Origin: CAYSPO01 sp964432945
GTDB lineage: Bacteria; Bacillota; Clostridia; Tissierellales; Peptoniphilaceae
DNA: 16,759 nt
NCBI GenBank assembly: GCA_964432945.1
Contig: CAYSPO010000028.1
Location: 1 to 16,759 of the forward strand
Direction of reading: 5' to 3'
The notes beneath the pieces are model-generated. The model worked only from the letters and a program-made list of their open reading frames with translations, did not search any database and was not told where the DNA came from. This document shows, piece after piece, positions 1 through 6,809 of this stretch (its first letter is position 1; each line of letters opens with the position of its first letter). Position numbers and translations under genes: made by a program.

Positions 1-195
1 ACTGCCTCTGGTCTAATGTTTAAGGCTGGCATAGCTGGAGAAGTTATAGGACTTCCTAAAAACTCAATTGGCGAAAGCCTCTACCTAGCTAAACTCTACT
101 TAAGCACTGATCAAGTTTTTGCCTATACAGCTACTATTATCTTGCTTAGTATAGTCTTTCAGAGATTTTTAGAATTTATATTGGAGGAAATATGA
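1..195 (+). CDS. ABC transporter permease, NitT/TauT (SsuC-like) type, C-terminal end only
   Basis: The frame is open from base 1 to a TGA at 193-195 and encodes the last 64 residues of a membrane protein. The visible part reads as the tail of a binding-protein-dependent permease: GEVIGLPKNSIGESLYLAKLYL, a pattern typical of NitT/TauT/SsuC-type permeases, followed by a final hydrophobic segment (about residues 40-55 of the fragment, FAYTATIILLSIVF) and a short charged end. Its stop overlaps the ATG of the downstream ATPase by 4 bases (ATGA), so the two are translationally coupled and form one importer. The substrate cannot be told from this fragment. Family members carry nitrate, sulfonates, taurine or thiamine precursors. 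The N-terminus and any binding protein lie outside the window. Confidence 0.8.
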   Translation, partial: TASGLMFKAGIAGEVIGLPKNSIGESLYLAKLYLSTDQVFAYTATIILLSIVFQRFLEFILEEI

Positions 196-746
196 TAAAG
201 TTTACCAATGTTTATAAAAAGTATGAAGATTTTTTACTAGAAGATATATCTTTTCAGCTAAACTCAAATAATTCACTGGGAATAGTTGGCCCATCTGGAT
301 CAGGAAAATCTACTATTATAAATCTTGCCTTAGGATTTGAAAAAGCTGATAAAGGAATTATCGAAAATAGTTTTGAAAGTGTTTCCTGTGTTTTCCAAGA
401 AAATAGACTTGTTGAAACTGCAAGTGTAAAAGATAATATTCTAGCAGTAAAACAAAATAATGACGGTCTTAAAATATTAAAAGAACTTGAGATTGAAAAT
501 TTTAATCAAAAAACAAAAAATTTAAGTGGTGGTATGAAAAGAAGAGTTGCTATTGCTAGAGCCTTAGCCTATGGAGGCGAAGTTTTAATTCTTGATGAAG
601 CTTTTAATGGTCTTGATGAGAAAATGAAGCTTAAAACTATAAGCATTATAAAGAAGTACACAAAGAATAAAAGCATTATTCTTATTAGCCATAATTTAGA
701 AGACTTTAATCGTTTTGAAATTGAAAATTTTATATCCACCCAATAA
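192..746 (+). CDS. ABC transporter ATP-binding protein, short, partner of the NitT/TauT-type permease
   Basis: This is the nucleotide-binding subunit of the importer whose permease ends just upstream. In the 184 residues one sees Walker A GPSGSGKST (33-41), the Q-loop glutamine near 69 (CVFQEN), signature LSGGM with KRRVAIARAL (111-124), Walker B VLILDE (131-136), the D-loop (NGLDE) and the H-loop histidine at about 167 (LISHN). All residues needed for ATP hydrolysis are present. It ends about 17 residues after the H-loop, whereas typical members run 240-260 residues, so the C-terminal regulatory or dimer-stabilising part is missing. The stop is followed at once by a strong terminator, so the short form looks natural rather than frameshifted. 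A GGAGG lies just before the ATG. Substrate unknown. Confidence 0.88.
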   Translation: MIKFTNVYKKYEDFLLEDISFQLNSNNSLGIVGPSGSGKSTIINLALGFEKADKGIIENSFESVSCVFQENRLVETASVKDNILAVKQNNDGLKILKELEIENFNQKTKNLSGGMKRRVAIARALAYGGEVLILDEAFNGLDEKMKLKTISIIKKYTKNKSIILISHNLEDFNRFEIENFISTQ

Positions 747-790
747 AAAGGAGCTATAAAAAACTTAAACAGTTTTATAGCTCCTTTTTT
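746..790. terminator. Bidirectional intrinsic terminator between the ABC importer and hydA
   Basis: The perfect 12-bp arms GGAGCTATAAAA (750-761) and TTTTATAGCTCC (773-784) flank an 11-base loop. The hairpin has an A-run on its left and a T-run on its right, so it can stop transcription from both converging operons. It begins directly at the stop codon of the ATPase gene. Confidence 0.9.
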
Positions 791-825
791 CCTGAGTTTA
801 AATATTACTTTTCCTTACTATATCT

Positions 826-2565
826 CTAGAATCTTCCTCTTGCCTTATATGATGTATGAAGAAGCTCATGAGCTTTTTCACTTCCTGGCTCGCCTAGGTA
901 TTCTTTGTAAAGTTTTTGGATAGATGGGTTTTCATAAGAACATCTTAACTCCTTGTCCCTATCTTCTTTTCTTAACCCTTCTTTTCTCTTTTCTAGTTTC
1001 TCGGTATCTCCATGGTGAGATGGTTGACCTCCTCCGTCAATACACCCTCCAGGACATGCCATGATTTCAATGATATGGTAATTTTTCTTACCTTCTTTCA
1101 TCATGTCCATTAACTTTCTTACATTACCAAGTCCACCGGCAACTGCTATATTAATAGTAGCTCCATCAATTTCAAGAGAAGTTTCCTTGATACCCTTTAG
1201 TTCTTTAATTTCATTATACTCTAATTGAGCAGGTTCTTCACCTGTTAGCATATAATGAGCTGTTCTAATAGTTGACTCTGCAACCCCACCAGTAGAGCCA
1301 AAGATTACTCCTCCACCAGTAGACTCACCCATTAACTCATCAAAATCAGAGTCACTTAAGTTTTTGAAATCTATTGAGAAGTCTTTAATCATTGTAGCAA
1401 GTTCAACAGTTGTAATAACTATATCTACATCGGAAATTTCTCCATCACTTGCTAATTCAGGTCTTGCTGACTCATATTTCTTAGAAACACAAGGCATAAC
1501 TGATACTACAACTATATCTTTAGGATCTATATCCATTTTTTCTGCAAAATATGATTTAGTAACTGATCCAAACATTTCATGAGGTGATTTACATGAAGAT
1601 GGTGAATCTAAGTATTCTGGGAAATTATGCTCTACGAACTTAACCCAGCTTGGGCAACATGAAGTTATAATTGGTAAATTTTCTCCAGATTTGAATCTAC
1701 TTATAAATTCAGTTGCTTCTTCTATTGTAGTAAGGTCTGCTGCGAAATCTGTATCAAAAACATAGTCAAAACCTAATTGCCTTAAGGCAGTAACCATTTT
1801 ACCAGTTACAACAGATCCTGCTTCCATACCAAACTCTTCTCCAAGAGCAACTCTTACAGCAGGTGCAGTTTGAACAACTACTACCTTGTCTGGATTATTT
1901 ATAGCTTCGTAAGTTTGTTCAACATTAGAAACAATTGATAAGGCTCCAGTTGGACATACTGCTAAACATTGTCCACAGAATGTACAGTTTGTTTCAAACA
2001 TTGGATCATGATAAGCAGTTCCTACTACTGTTGAGAAACCTCTACCTATATCAGTAAGAGTTCCAACCGTTTGAACTTCATTACACATAGTTATACATCT
2101 CTTACAAAGTATACATTTATTTGGATCTCTAATTATTGATAAAGAACTGTTGTCTACTTCAAATTTATTTTCCTCGCCCTTAAATCTAATTTCACTTATA
2201 TTAGAAAGCATCGCAAGATCTTGAAGCTCACAGTTACCATTTTTTCTACACACTAGACAATCTTTAGGGTGATCTGAAAGAAGAAGCTCAATATTTGTTC
2301 TTCTAGACTTTACAACCCTAATAGTGTCTGTTCTTACATCCATTCCCTCGGCAACTTTAGTAACACAAGCTGGTGCTAAAGTTCCCCAGTTCATTATTTC
2401 AACCATACAAACCCTACAGTTTGCTTCTTTATTTACATAGCCAAGTTCCCCTAAGTCTAGATGGCAAAGTGTTGGAATGTGAACATTCACTTTTTTAGCA
2501 GCATCTAGAATGGTAGTTCCCTCTTTAACTTGTACTTCAATACCATTTATTGTTAATTTTACCAT
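826..2565 (-). CDS. hydA: [FeFe] hydrogenase catalytic subunit HydA of an NAD(H)-linked trimeric hydrogenase
   Basis: Catalyses reversible H2 formation in the cytoplasm, fed with electrons by HydB and HydC. In the 579 residues the order is: plant-type [2Fe-2S] domain (Cys34, 50, 53, 67); a His-liganded [4Fe-4S] site (His99, Cys103, 106, 112); two [4Fe-4S] ferredoxin motifs (Cys151/154/157/161 and Cys194/197/200/204); then the H-cluster domain. All three H-cluster motifs are intact: TSCCPSW (301-307, the first Cys being the usual proton-shuttle Cys and the second a ligand), MPCVSKKYE (357-365), and EIMACPGGCIDGGGQP (500-515). A small-subunit-like C-terminus follows (to RGRF). The ATG has AGGAGG five bases upstream, and the gene starts 9 bases after hydB. 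Maturation genes hydEFG are not in the window. Confidence 0.97.
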   Translation of the reverse strand: MVKLTINGIEVQVKEGTTILDAAKKVNVHIPTLCHLDLGELGYVNKEANCRVCMVEIMNWGTLAPACVTKVAEGMDVRTDTIRVVKSRRTNIELLLSDHPKDCLVCRKNGNCELQDLAMLSNISEIRFKGEENKFEVDNSSLSIIRDPNKCILCKRCITMCNEVQTVGTLTDIGRGFSTVVGTAYHDPMFETNCTFCGQCLAVCPTGALSIVSNVEQTYEAINNPDKVVVVQTAPAVRVALGEEFGMEAGSVVTGKMVTALRQLGFDYVFDTDFAADLTTIEEATEFISRFKSGENLPIITSCCPSWVKFVEHNFPEYLDSPSSCKSPHEMFGSVTKSYFAEKMDIDPKDIVVVSVMPCVSKKYESARPELASDGEISDVDIVITTVELATMIKDFSIDFKNLSDSDFDELMGESTGGGVIFGSTGGVAESTIRTAHYMLTGEEPAQLEYNEIKELKGIKETSLEIDGATINIAVAGGLGNVRKLMDMMKEGKKNYHIIEIMACPGGCIDGGGQPSHHGDTEKLEKRKEGLRKEDRDKELRCSYENPSIQKLYKEYLGEPGSEKAHELLHTSYKARGRF

Positions 2566-2574
2566 TATAGCCTC

Positions 2575-4155
2575 CTAGCCCATCACAATTGCTTTTACTG
2601 GACACTTATCTAGACATTGACCGCACTTAATACAGATTTCTGTATCAATTTCATGCTTAACCTTAGTATCTCCAGTTATAGCATCTACAGGGCAAGTCTT
2701 CTTACAAATCTTACAACCAATACATTTATCAGTAACAACATAGTCTAATAAGTCCTTACAAGCCTTAGCCCTACACTTGTGTTCTTCAATATGTTCTTCG
2801 TATTCTTCTAAGAAATACTGAATAGATGAGCTAACAGGATTAGTTGCAGATTTACCAAGTCCACAAAGACTTGTATCTGTAATTACTGTGCATAGCTCTT
2901 TAAGAAGTTCAATATCTTCTTTTTTTCCATTTCCAGAAGTAATTCTTTCAAGAATTTCTAGAACTCTCTTATTACCTATACGACAAGGAGTACATTTACC
3001 GCAAGATTCATCTACTGTAAATTTCATAAAGAATTTAGCTATGTCAACCATACAGTCAGTTTCATCCATTACAACCATACCACCTGAACCCATAATTGAG
3101 CCGATAGCTGCCAATGAACTATAGTCAACCTTAGTATCTAAAAGATGTTCAGGTATACAGCCCCCAGAAGGTCCCCCAGTTTGAACAGCCTTTATCTTCT
3201 TATTGTCAGGCACTCCTCCACCAATATCATAAACAATCTCTCTTATAGACATACCCATTGGCACTTCCACAAGGCCTGCTTTCTCAACCTTACCTACAAG
3301 AGCAAATACTTTTGTACCTGGTGAGTCTTCTGTACCGATAGACTTAAACCATTCTGAACCATTGTTAATAATCAAAGGAACATTAGCATAAGTTTCAACA
3401 TTATTTAATACAGTTGGTTTACCGAATAAACCAGCTTGAGTTGGATAAGGTGGCTTGTAAACAGGGATTCCTCTGTTTCCTTCTATAGAGTTAATTAATG
3501 CCATTTCCTCTCCACATACGAAAGCTCCTGCTCCTAAACGAATTTCCAAATCAAAAGAGAAGTCAGATCCAAGAATATTATCACCTAATAGGTTATATTC
3601 TTTTGCAGCTTCTATTGCTTTAGAAAGCATTTTAACTGCTTTTGGATATTCAGCACGAACATAAACATAGCCTTTTTGAGCTCCAATAACTTTCGCACAG
3701 ATTGTCATAGCTTCAATAATTACATGAGGATCTCCTTCAAGGATTGACCTATCCATATAAGCACCAGGGTCTCCCTCATCACCATTACAAGCTACATATT
3801 TAATTTCACTTTGTTCGCTATAAGCACCCTTCCATTTAAGACCAATTGGAAAGCCTGCCCCACCTCTACCTCTAAGGTTAGAATCAATTAATAAATTAAT
3901 TATATCTTCTGAACTCAATTCGAATATAGCTTTTTCTAGGGCTGAATATCCACCCCTGCCTATGTATTCGTCAATACTTTCTGGATTGATTATGCCATAG
4001 TTTCTAAGAGCAAGTCGCATTTGCTTTTCATAATACTCACCACTTAACTTGATGTCATCTCCATCAATTATGTAGGCATCATCGCCGGAAATTCTATCTA
4101 TTAGTTTTTTGAAGCCTTCTTCTCTTAAAGCACTTAAATTAATAGTATTATTCAT
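2575..4155 (-). CDS. hydB: Hydrogenase NADH-binding flavoprotein subunit HydB (NuoF-like)
   Basis: Binds NAD(H) and FMN and passes electrons between NADH, iron-sulfur clusters and HydA. Positions here count from a GTG at 4164; the ATG at residue 4 (4155) is the better start, since AGGTGG lies five bases before it, giving 526 residues. Visible: NADH/FMN-site glycine loop GRGGAGFP (99-106), NGDEGDPGAYMDR (127-139), CGEE (217-220), an SLBB-like region (about 285-340), ESCGKCTPCR (386-395) with Cys434 for the N3-type [4Fe-4S], a HxxxHKCRAKAC segment (458-469) that resembles the zinc-type site reported for HydB proteins, and two C-terminal [4Fe-4S] motifs (Cys481/484/487/491, 511/514/517/521). The N-terminal thioredoxin-like [2Fe-2S] domain of longer HydB proteins is absent. 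It overlaps the hydC stop by 8 bases. Confidence 0.96.
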   Translation of the reverse strand: MNNTINLSALREEGFKKLIDRISGDDAYIIDGDDIKLSGEYYEKQMRLALRNYGIINPESIDEYIGRGGYSALEKAIFELSSEDIINLLIDSNLRGRGGAGFPIGLKWKGAYSEQSEIKYVACNGDEGDPGAYMDRSILEGDPHVIIEAMTICAKVIGAQKGYVYVRAEYPKAVKMLSKAIEAAKEYNLLGDNILGSDFSFDLEIRLGAGAFVCGEEMALINSIEGNRGIPVYKPPYPTQAGLFGKPTVLNNVETYANVPLIINNGSEWFKSIGTEDSPGTKVFALVGKVEKAGLVEVPMGMSIREIVYDIGGGVPDNKKIKAVQTGGPSGGCIPEHLLDTKVDYSSLAAIGSIMGSGGMVVMDETDCMVDIAKFFMKFTVDESCGKCTPCRIGNKRVLEILERITSGNGKKEDIELLKELCTVITDTSLCGLGKSATNPVSSSIQYFLEEYEEHIEEHKCRAKACKDLLDYVVTDKCIGCKICKKTCPVDAITGDTKVKHEIDTEICIKCGQCLDKCPVKAIVMG

Positions 4156-4645
4156 TTGTACCACCTAAACTAGCCTTTTCCATGTCACCAATTTCAGCAA
4201 TGATTTTTTCTACATCATCAACAGTTACTTTATTATAAACTCTATCATTAACAGTAACAATTGGAGCATTTGCACAGTCTCCAACACATCTTGTTTCGAT
4301 TAAAGAAAATAATAAATCATCTGTTGTTTCTCCGATTCCTATATCAAGAACCTCGGAAATCTTATTTAGTATATCTTCAGCACCTTTTACATAACAAGCT
4401 GTTCCCATACATACAGATATTGCATATTTCCCTTTTGGTACAAGGGTAAAGCCAGTGTAAAAAGTTGTAACTCCATAAACCTTTGAAAGTGGAATATTGA
4501 GTTCTAAAGCAATCATAGTTGCAATCTCTCTTGGAATGTAATCATAAGTAGCTTGGACTTTATGAAGAACTTCTATCAAATCGTTTTCGCTCTTACCTTT
4601 GACGAAGTCAACTATTGCTTGATAGTCTTGGTCATTTTTAATCAT
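4148..4645 (-). CDS. hydC: Hydrogenase [2Fe-2S] subunit HydC (NuoE-like)
   Basis: A small thioredoxin-fold ferredoxin subunit that sits beside HydB and relays electrons; it is equivalent to the 24-kDa NuoE subunit of complex I. At 165 residues it has the usual family length. An N-terminal helical region (about 1-70) is followed by the [2Fe-2S] ligands Cys79 and Cys84 (CMGTAC) and Cys120 and Cys124 (ETRCVGDC), all four present. It is first in the hydC-hydB-hydA operon. The ATG is preceded by GGAAGGAG at good spacing, and a promoter is seen about 60 bases upstream. The gene end overlaps the start of hydB, which suggests coupled, near-stoichiometric synthesis. Confidence 0.95.
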   Translation of the reverse strand: MIKNDQDYQAIVDFVKGKSENDLIEVLHKVQATYDYIPREIATMIALELNIPLSKVYGVTTFYTGFTLVPKGKYAISVCMGTACYVKGAEDILNKISEVLDIGIGETTDDLLFSLIETRCVGDCANAPIVTVNDRVYNKVTVDDVEKIIAEIGDMEKASLGGTNE

Positions 4646-4703
4646 ATTTTCTCCTTCCTTATTATATAATTTTATTATTAAAAATTTAATAACTCTAATT
4701 ACT

Positions 4704-4732
4704 ATTATAGTACATCTTTAAATATTTTTCAT
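4704..4732 (-). promoter_or_regulatory. Predicted sigma-A promoter of hydCBA
   Basis: Reading on the minus strand, ATGAAA (4732-4727) is separated by 17 bases from a perfect TATAAT (4709-4704). This puts the start near 4697 and leaves a leader of about 50 bases before hydC. The -10 lies inside the small palindrome ACTATTATAGT. No full Rex-type site was found. Confidence 0.6.
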
Positions 4733-5056
4733 CTAAAAGCCTAGTATTTTAACATCATTTTATTAATTAATTATTAATGTATTAATATTTAATATTATTA
4801 TTAAATATAATATCAATTTTTTACAAATTTATTAATTTATTATTAATTATTTATTCATTTATACATTAACAATATTATCTTATAGATAAGTGATATCGCT
4901 TTCCTTTCGCTAAATTTTTATCAATCTTAGAAAAATATGTATTTATAAGATGTTAATTATCTTATCAATTTTATGAATATAAGGCAAGTAGTTTTCCTTA
5001 AAAATCTATTTATTGCTTATTTTTTTATCTATCTATACAAATAACTTATAGTAAAA
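4733..5056. other. AT-rich gene-free region between hydC and the glyoxalase gene, with small dyads
   Basis: No credible gene lies here. The sequence is very rich in TTAAT-like runs. Three dyads are visible: a 10-bp inverted repeat ATATTTAATA / TATTAAATAT with a 4-base loop (4785-4808); TTATCT-tat-AGATAA (4875-4889); and ATAAGAT-N7-ATCTTAT (4945-4965). The last two share the heptamer ATCTTAT 82 bases apart. They could be operators for either flanking gene, but AT-rich DNA produces such matches readily. Confidence 0.4.
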
Positions 5057-5086
5057 TCAACAAAAGATTAGTCGTTATGTTATACT
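5057..5086 (+). promoter_or_regulatory. Predicted promoter of the glyoxalase-fold gene
   Basis: TCAACA (5057-5062) and TATACT (5081-5086) are 18 bases apart. TGT directly before the -10 makes it an extended -10. The start would fall near 5093, about 23 bases before the chosen ATG. Confidence 0.6.
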
Positions 5087-5115
5087 GTTAGCAAATAAAT
5101 TCTATGGAGGGGAAA

Positions 5116-5502
5116 ATGAGATACGCACATACTTGTATAAGAGTAAAAGATTTAGATGCTTCTTTAGACTTTTACAAAAATGCCTTAGGTTATAAAGAAG
5201 TTCAAAGATTAGATTATCCAGAAGATAAGTTTACCCTAGTTTATTTAGAGCAAAAAGAAGGAGAAGGTCAACTAGAGCTCACCTATAATTATGACCACCC
5301 TGCCTATGATTTAGGCAACGGCTATGGACATATAGGGCTATATACAGATGATCTTAATGGAGAATATGAAAGAATAAAAAAAGCTGGCTATGAGCCAGGC
5401 GATTTTGGAAAGCTTTCAGGAGATGATGAGCCAAGATTTTTCTTTGTAAAAGATCCAGATGGCTACTATACAGAAATTATTAACGCAAACTACTATAAAT
5501 AA
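5116..5502 (+). CDS. Glyoxalase I / lactoylglutathione lyase-family (VOC fold) metalloprotein
   Basis: A 128-residue vicinal-oxygen-chelate protein closest in pattern to GloA. Enzymes of that type isomerise the thiol adduct of methylglyoxal. The two beta-alpha-beta-beta-beta modules span about 1-60 and 68-128. The four expected metal ligands are in place: His5 (RYAHTCIRV), Glu54 (QLELTYN), His72 (GYGHIGLY) and Glu120 (YYTEIIN). The ATG at 5116 is preferred over the in-frame ATG at 5104 because GGAGG sits five bases before it and the earlier ATG overlaps that site. The gene stands alone between its own promoter and a terminator. Many Bacillota anaerobes lack glutathione, so the thiol cofactor, or even the exact reaction, is open; other VOC activities remain possible. 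Confidence 0.88.
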   Translation: MRYAHTCIRVKDLDASLDFYKNALGYKEVQRLDYPEDKFTLVYLEQKEGEGQLELTYNYDHPAYDLGNGYGHIGLYTDDLNGEYERIKKAGYEPGDFGKLSGDDEPRFFFVKDPDGYYTEIINANYYK

Positions 5503-5534
5503 AAAAAAGCTAGGTCAATTGACCTAGCTTTTTA
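5501..5534. terminator. Bidirectional terminator between the glyoxalase and GlsB-like genes
   Basis: A perfect palindrome with arms AAGCTAGGTC and GACCTAGCTT (5507-5516 and 5521-5530) and an AATT loop is flanked by an A-run on the left and a T-run on the right. It can serve both convergent genes. Confidence 0.92.
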
Positions 5535-5543
5535 TTTATTTTT

Positions 5544-5786
5544 TTACCTTCTAATTGCTCTAGATATTGCAATAACAATTATCGCACCAATTGTAGATAC
5601 GAAGATACTGTAAATATTAATTCCATTAGCACCTGTTCCACCGAACATACTAAATACAAATCCACCTATAAGACCACCAACAATACCTAGTACTATATTC
5701 CTACCTAGTGAACCTTCTTCTTTCATAATCATTCCAGCTATCCAACCTGCAAGTCCACCTACAATAATCCATGATAATAATCCCAT
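5544..5786 (-). CDS. GlsB/YeaQ/YmgE-family small membrane protein
   Basis: An 80-residue, very hydrophobic, glycine-rich protein of the transglycosylase-associated / GlsB-YeaQ family, whose members are membrane-embedded and often stress-induced. Three membrane segments can be drawn: about 3-20 (LLSWIIVGGLAGWIAGMI), 29-50 (GRNIVLGIVGGLIGGFVF), and 58-77 (IYSIFVSTIGAIIVIAI). A short charged loop MKEEGSLGRN lies between the first two and the protein ends in RAIRR. Length and the G-x-x-x-G pattern match the family. A GAGGAGG lies upstream of the ATG. It is monocistronic. The molecular function of the family is unknown; the name transglycosylase-associated should not be read as an activity. Confidence 0.92.
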   Translation of the reverse strand: MGLLSWIIVGGLAGWIAGMIMKEEGSLGRNIVLGIVGGLIGGFVFSMFGGTGANGINIYSIFVSTIGAIIVIAISRAIRR

Positions 5787-6047
5787 ATTATTCCTCCTCT
5801 TATAAATTGATTTTCTAAATGTATATATTTTATTAATTCCTAAGAGAATATTACTCGAATAATAACATCAACAGGAGTAATATTAACTTATTGTGAATAT
5901 ACCCCGTATAATATTTTTCTATTCAATTTATTTATTTTTAGAAGAGTTTCTATATGAAAGATAGATTAATTATTTTATTACCTCGGTAAAGCGTTGCTAT
6001 TACTGAGTTTAGCTAGGATTTGTATTTTGTTACATTACTTAAATACT
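5787..6047. other. Gene-free region with a stem-loop and an orphan plus-strand promoter
   Basis: No protein gene of normal size is seen. The arms AATATTACTC (5847-5856) and GAGTAATATT (5875-5884) pair perfectly. With two mismatches the pairing extends to 5841-5856 / 5875-5890. Just beyond it on the plus strand is TTAACT-N18-TATAAT (5883-5912), a good promoter with no plus-strand gene downstream. An 11-codon frame, MKDRLIILLPR, starts near 5954 and is followed by a weak stem (CTCGGTAA / TTACTGAG). A minus-strand promoter for the GlsB-like gene could not be chosen with confidence, and no strong terminator follows the ABC operon that ends at 6048. Confidence 0.45.
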
Positions 6048-6809
6048 TTATAGGTGTTTATTCACTTCCTCGTTATACATATCATGTAGCTGTGCTGAAG
6101 TTAAGTTCTTCGGATTTACTTGAAATGCTAATTTACCTTTATTAAGCATAATTATATTATCAGAAAATCCTATTGCTTCTTCAAAATCGTGGCTAATCAT
6201 AATTGTAGTCATCTTTTCTTTTTCAATTAATGCCTTAGTTTTTTCCATCGTTATTTTTGAAGTCTTTGGATCAAGGGCTGCTGTATGTTCATCTAATAGA
6301 AGAACTTTTGGTTTATTCAAGCTAGTCATCAGTAAAGAAAGAGATTGCCTTTGTCCTCCTGATAAAAATTTTACCTTTGTATTTAATTTATTTTCCAGCC
6401 CTAGACCCATCCCCTCTAGTTTTTCTAGAATTAACTCTTTGTCTGTATTTTTCAGAAGGTTTTTCAAGCTAAACTTTTCCCCTTTTTTCAAGGCAAGAGC
6501 CATATTTTCCATTATTGTAAGACTAGGGGCAACTCCTTGAGAAGGATCTTGATTAACTTTTCCTATAAAGTTGGCTCTTTTTTCTTCACTCATTTCAGAT
6601 ATAAGAATATCATCAACTAGAATTTCTCCTGAGTCTTGTTTCAAAGAACCACTTATCATATTTAACAAAGTAGATTTTCCACAGCCATTTGGACCAATTA
6701 TAGCCGTTGATTGACCTGCTGGAAAGTTCAAATTTAAGTTTGTAAAAATATTGGCCTCATCTGGTGTATTCTTATAGAATGTTTTATTTAAGTTTCTAAT
6801 TTCTATCAT
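6048..6809 (-). CDS. ABC transporter ATP-binding protein of a TrpXYZ-like amino acid importer
   Basis: The ATPase of a three-gene importer, 253 residues. Visible motifs are Walker A GPNGCGKST (39-47), Q-loop Gln87 (KVNQDPS), signature LSGGQRQSLSL (149-159), Walker B VLLLDE (169-174), which continues as HTAALDP with His where most ABC proteins have Pro, and switch histidine 207 (MISHDFE). The HTAALDP variant and the Q-loop followed by DP are typical of the TrpZ/YnjD-like ATPases that partner PF04392-type binding proteins. The start ATG lies inside the 3' end of the permease gene (14-base overlap), and it is the last gene of the operon. Expression is controlled by the T-box leader upstream of the binding-protein gene. 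Confidence 0.93.
   Translation of the reverse strand: MIEIRNLNKTFYKNTPDEANIFTNLNLNFPAGQSTAIIGPNGCGKSTLLNMISGSLKQDSGEILVDDILISEMSEEKRANFIGKVNQDPSQGVAPSLTIMENMALALKKGEKFSLKNLLKNTDKELILEKLEGMGLGLENKLNTKVKFLSGGQRQSLSLLMTSLNKPKVLLLDEHTAALDPKTSKITMEKTKALIEKEKMTTIMISHDFEEAIGFSDNIIMLNKGKLAFQVNPKNLTSAQLHDMYNEEVNKHL

Noticed and set aside
1364..1582. Open frame on the plus strand inside hydA
   Set aside because: It lies wholly inside a gene with complete hydrogenase motifs on the other strand, has no family pattern and no ribosome binding site; a shadow. The same applies to frames at 2888-3124, 4261-4449, 10645-10905, 13090-13287 and 13300-13563.
4781..4870. Origin-like or repeat array in the AT-rich run of TTAAT units
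   Set aside because: The units are irregular in spacing and sequence, no DnaA-box cluster is visible, and no replication gene is near.
4646..5103. Rex (redox repressor) operator upstream of the hydrogenase
   Set aside because: Only half-site-like pieces such as TTAACAA (4866-4872) occur; no TTGTTAA-N4-TTAACAA-type full site was found near the promoter.
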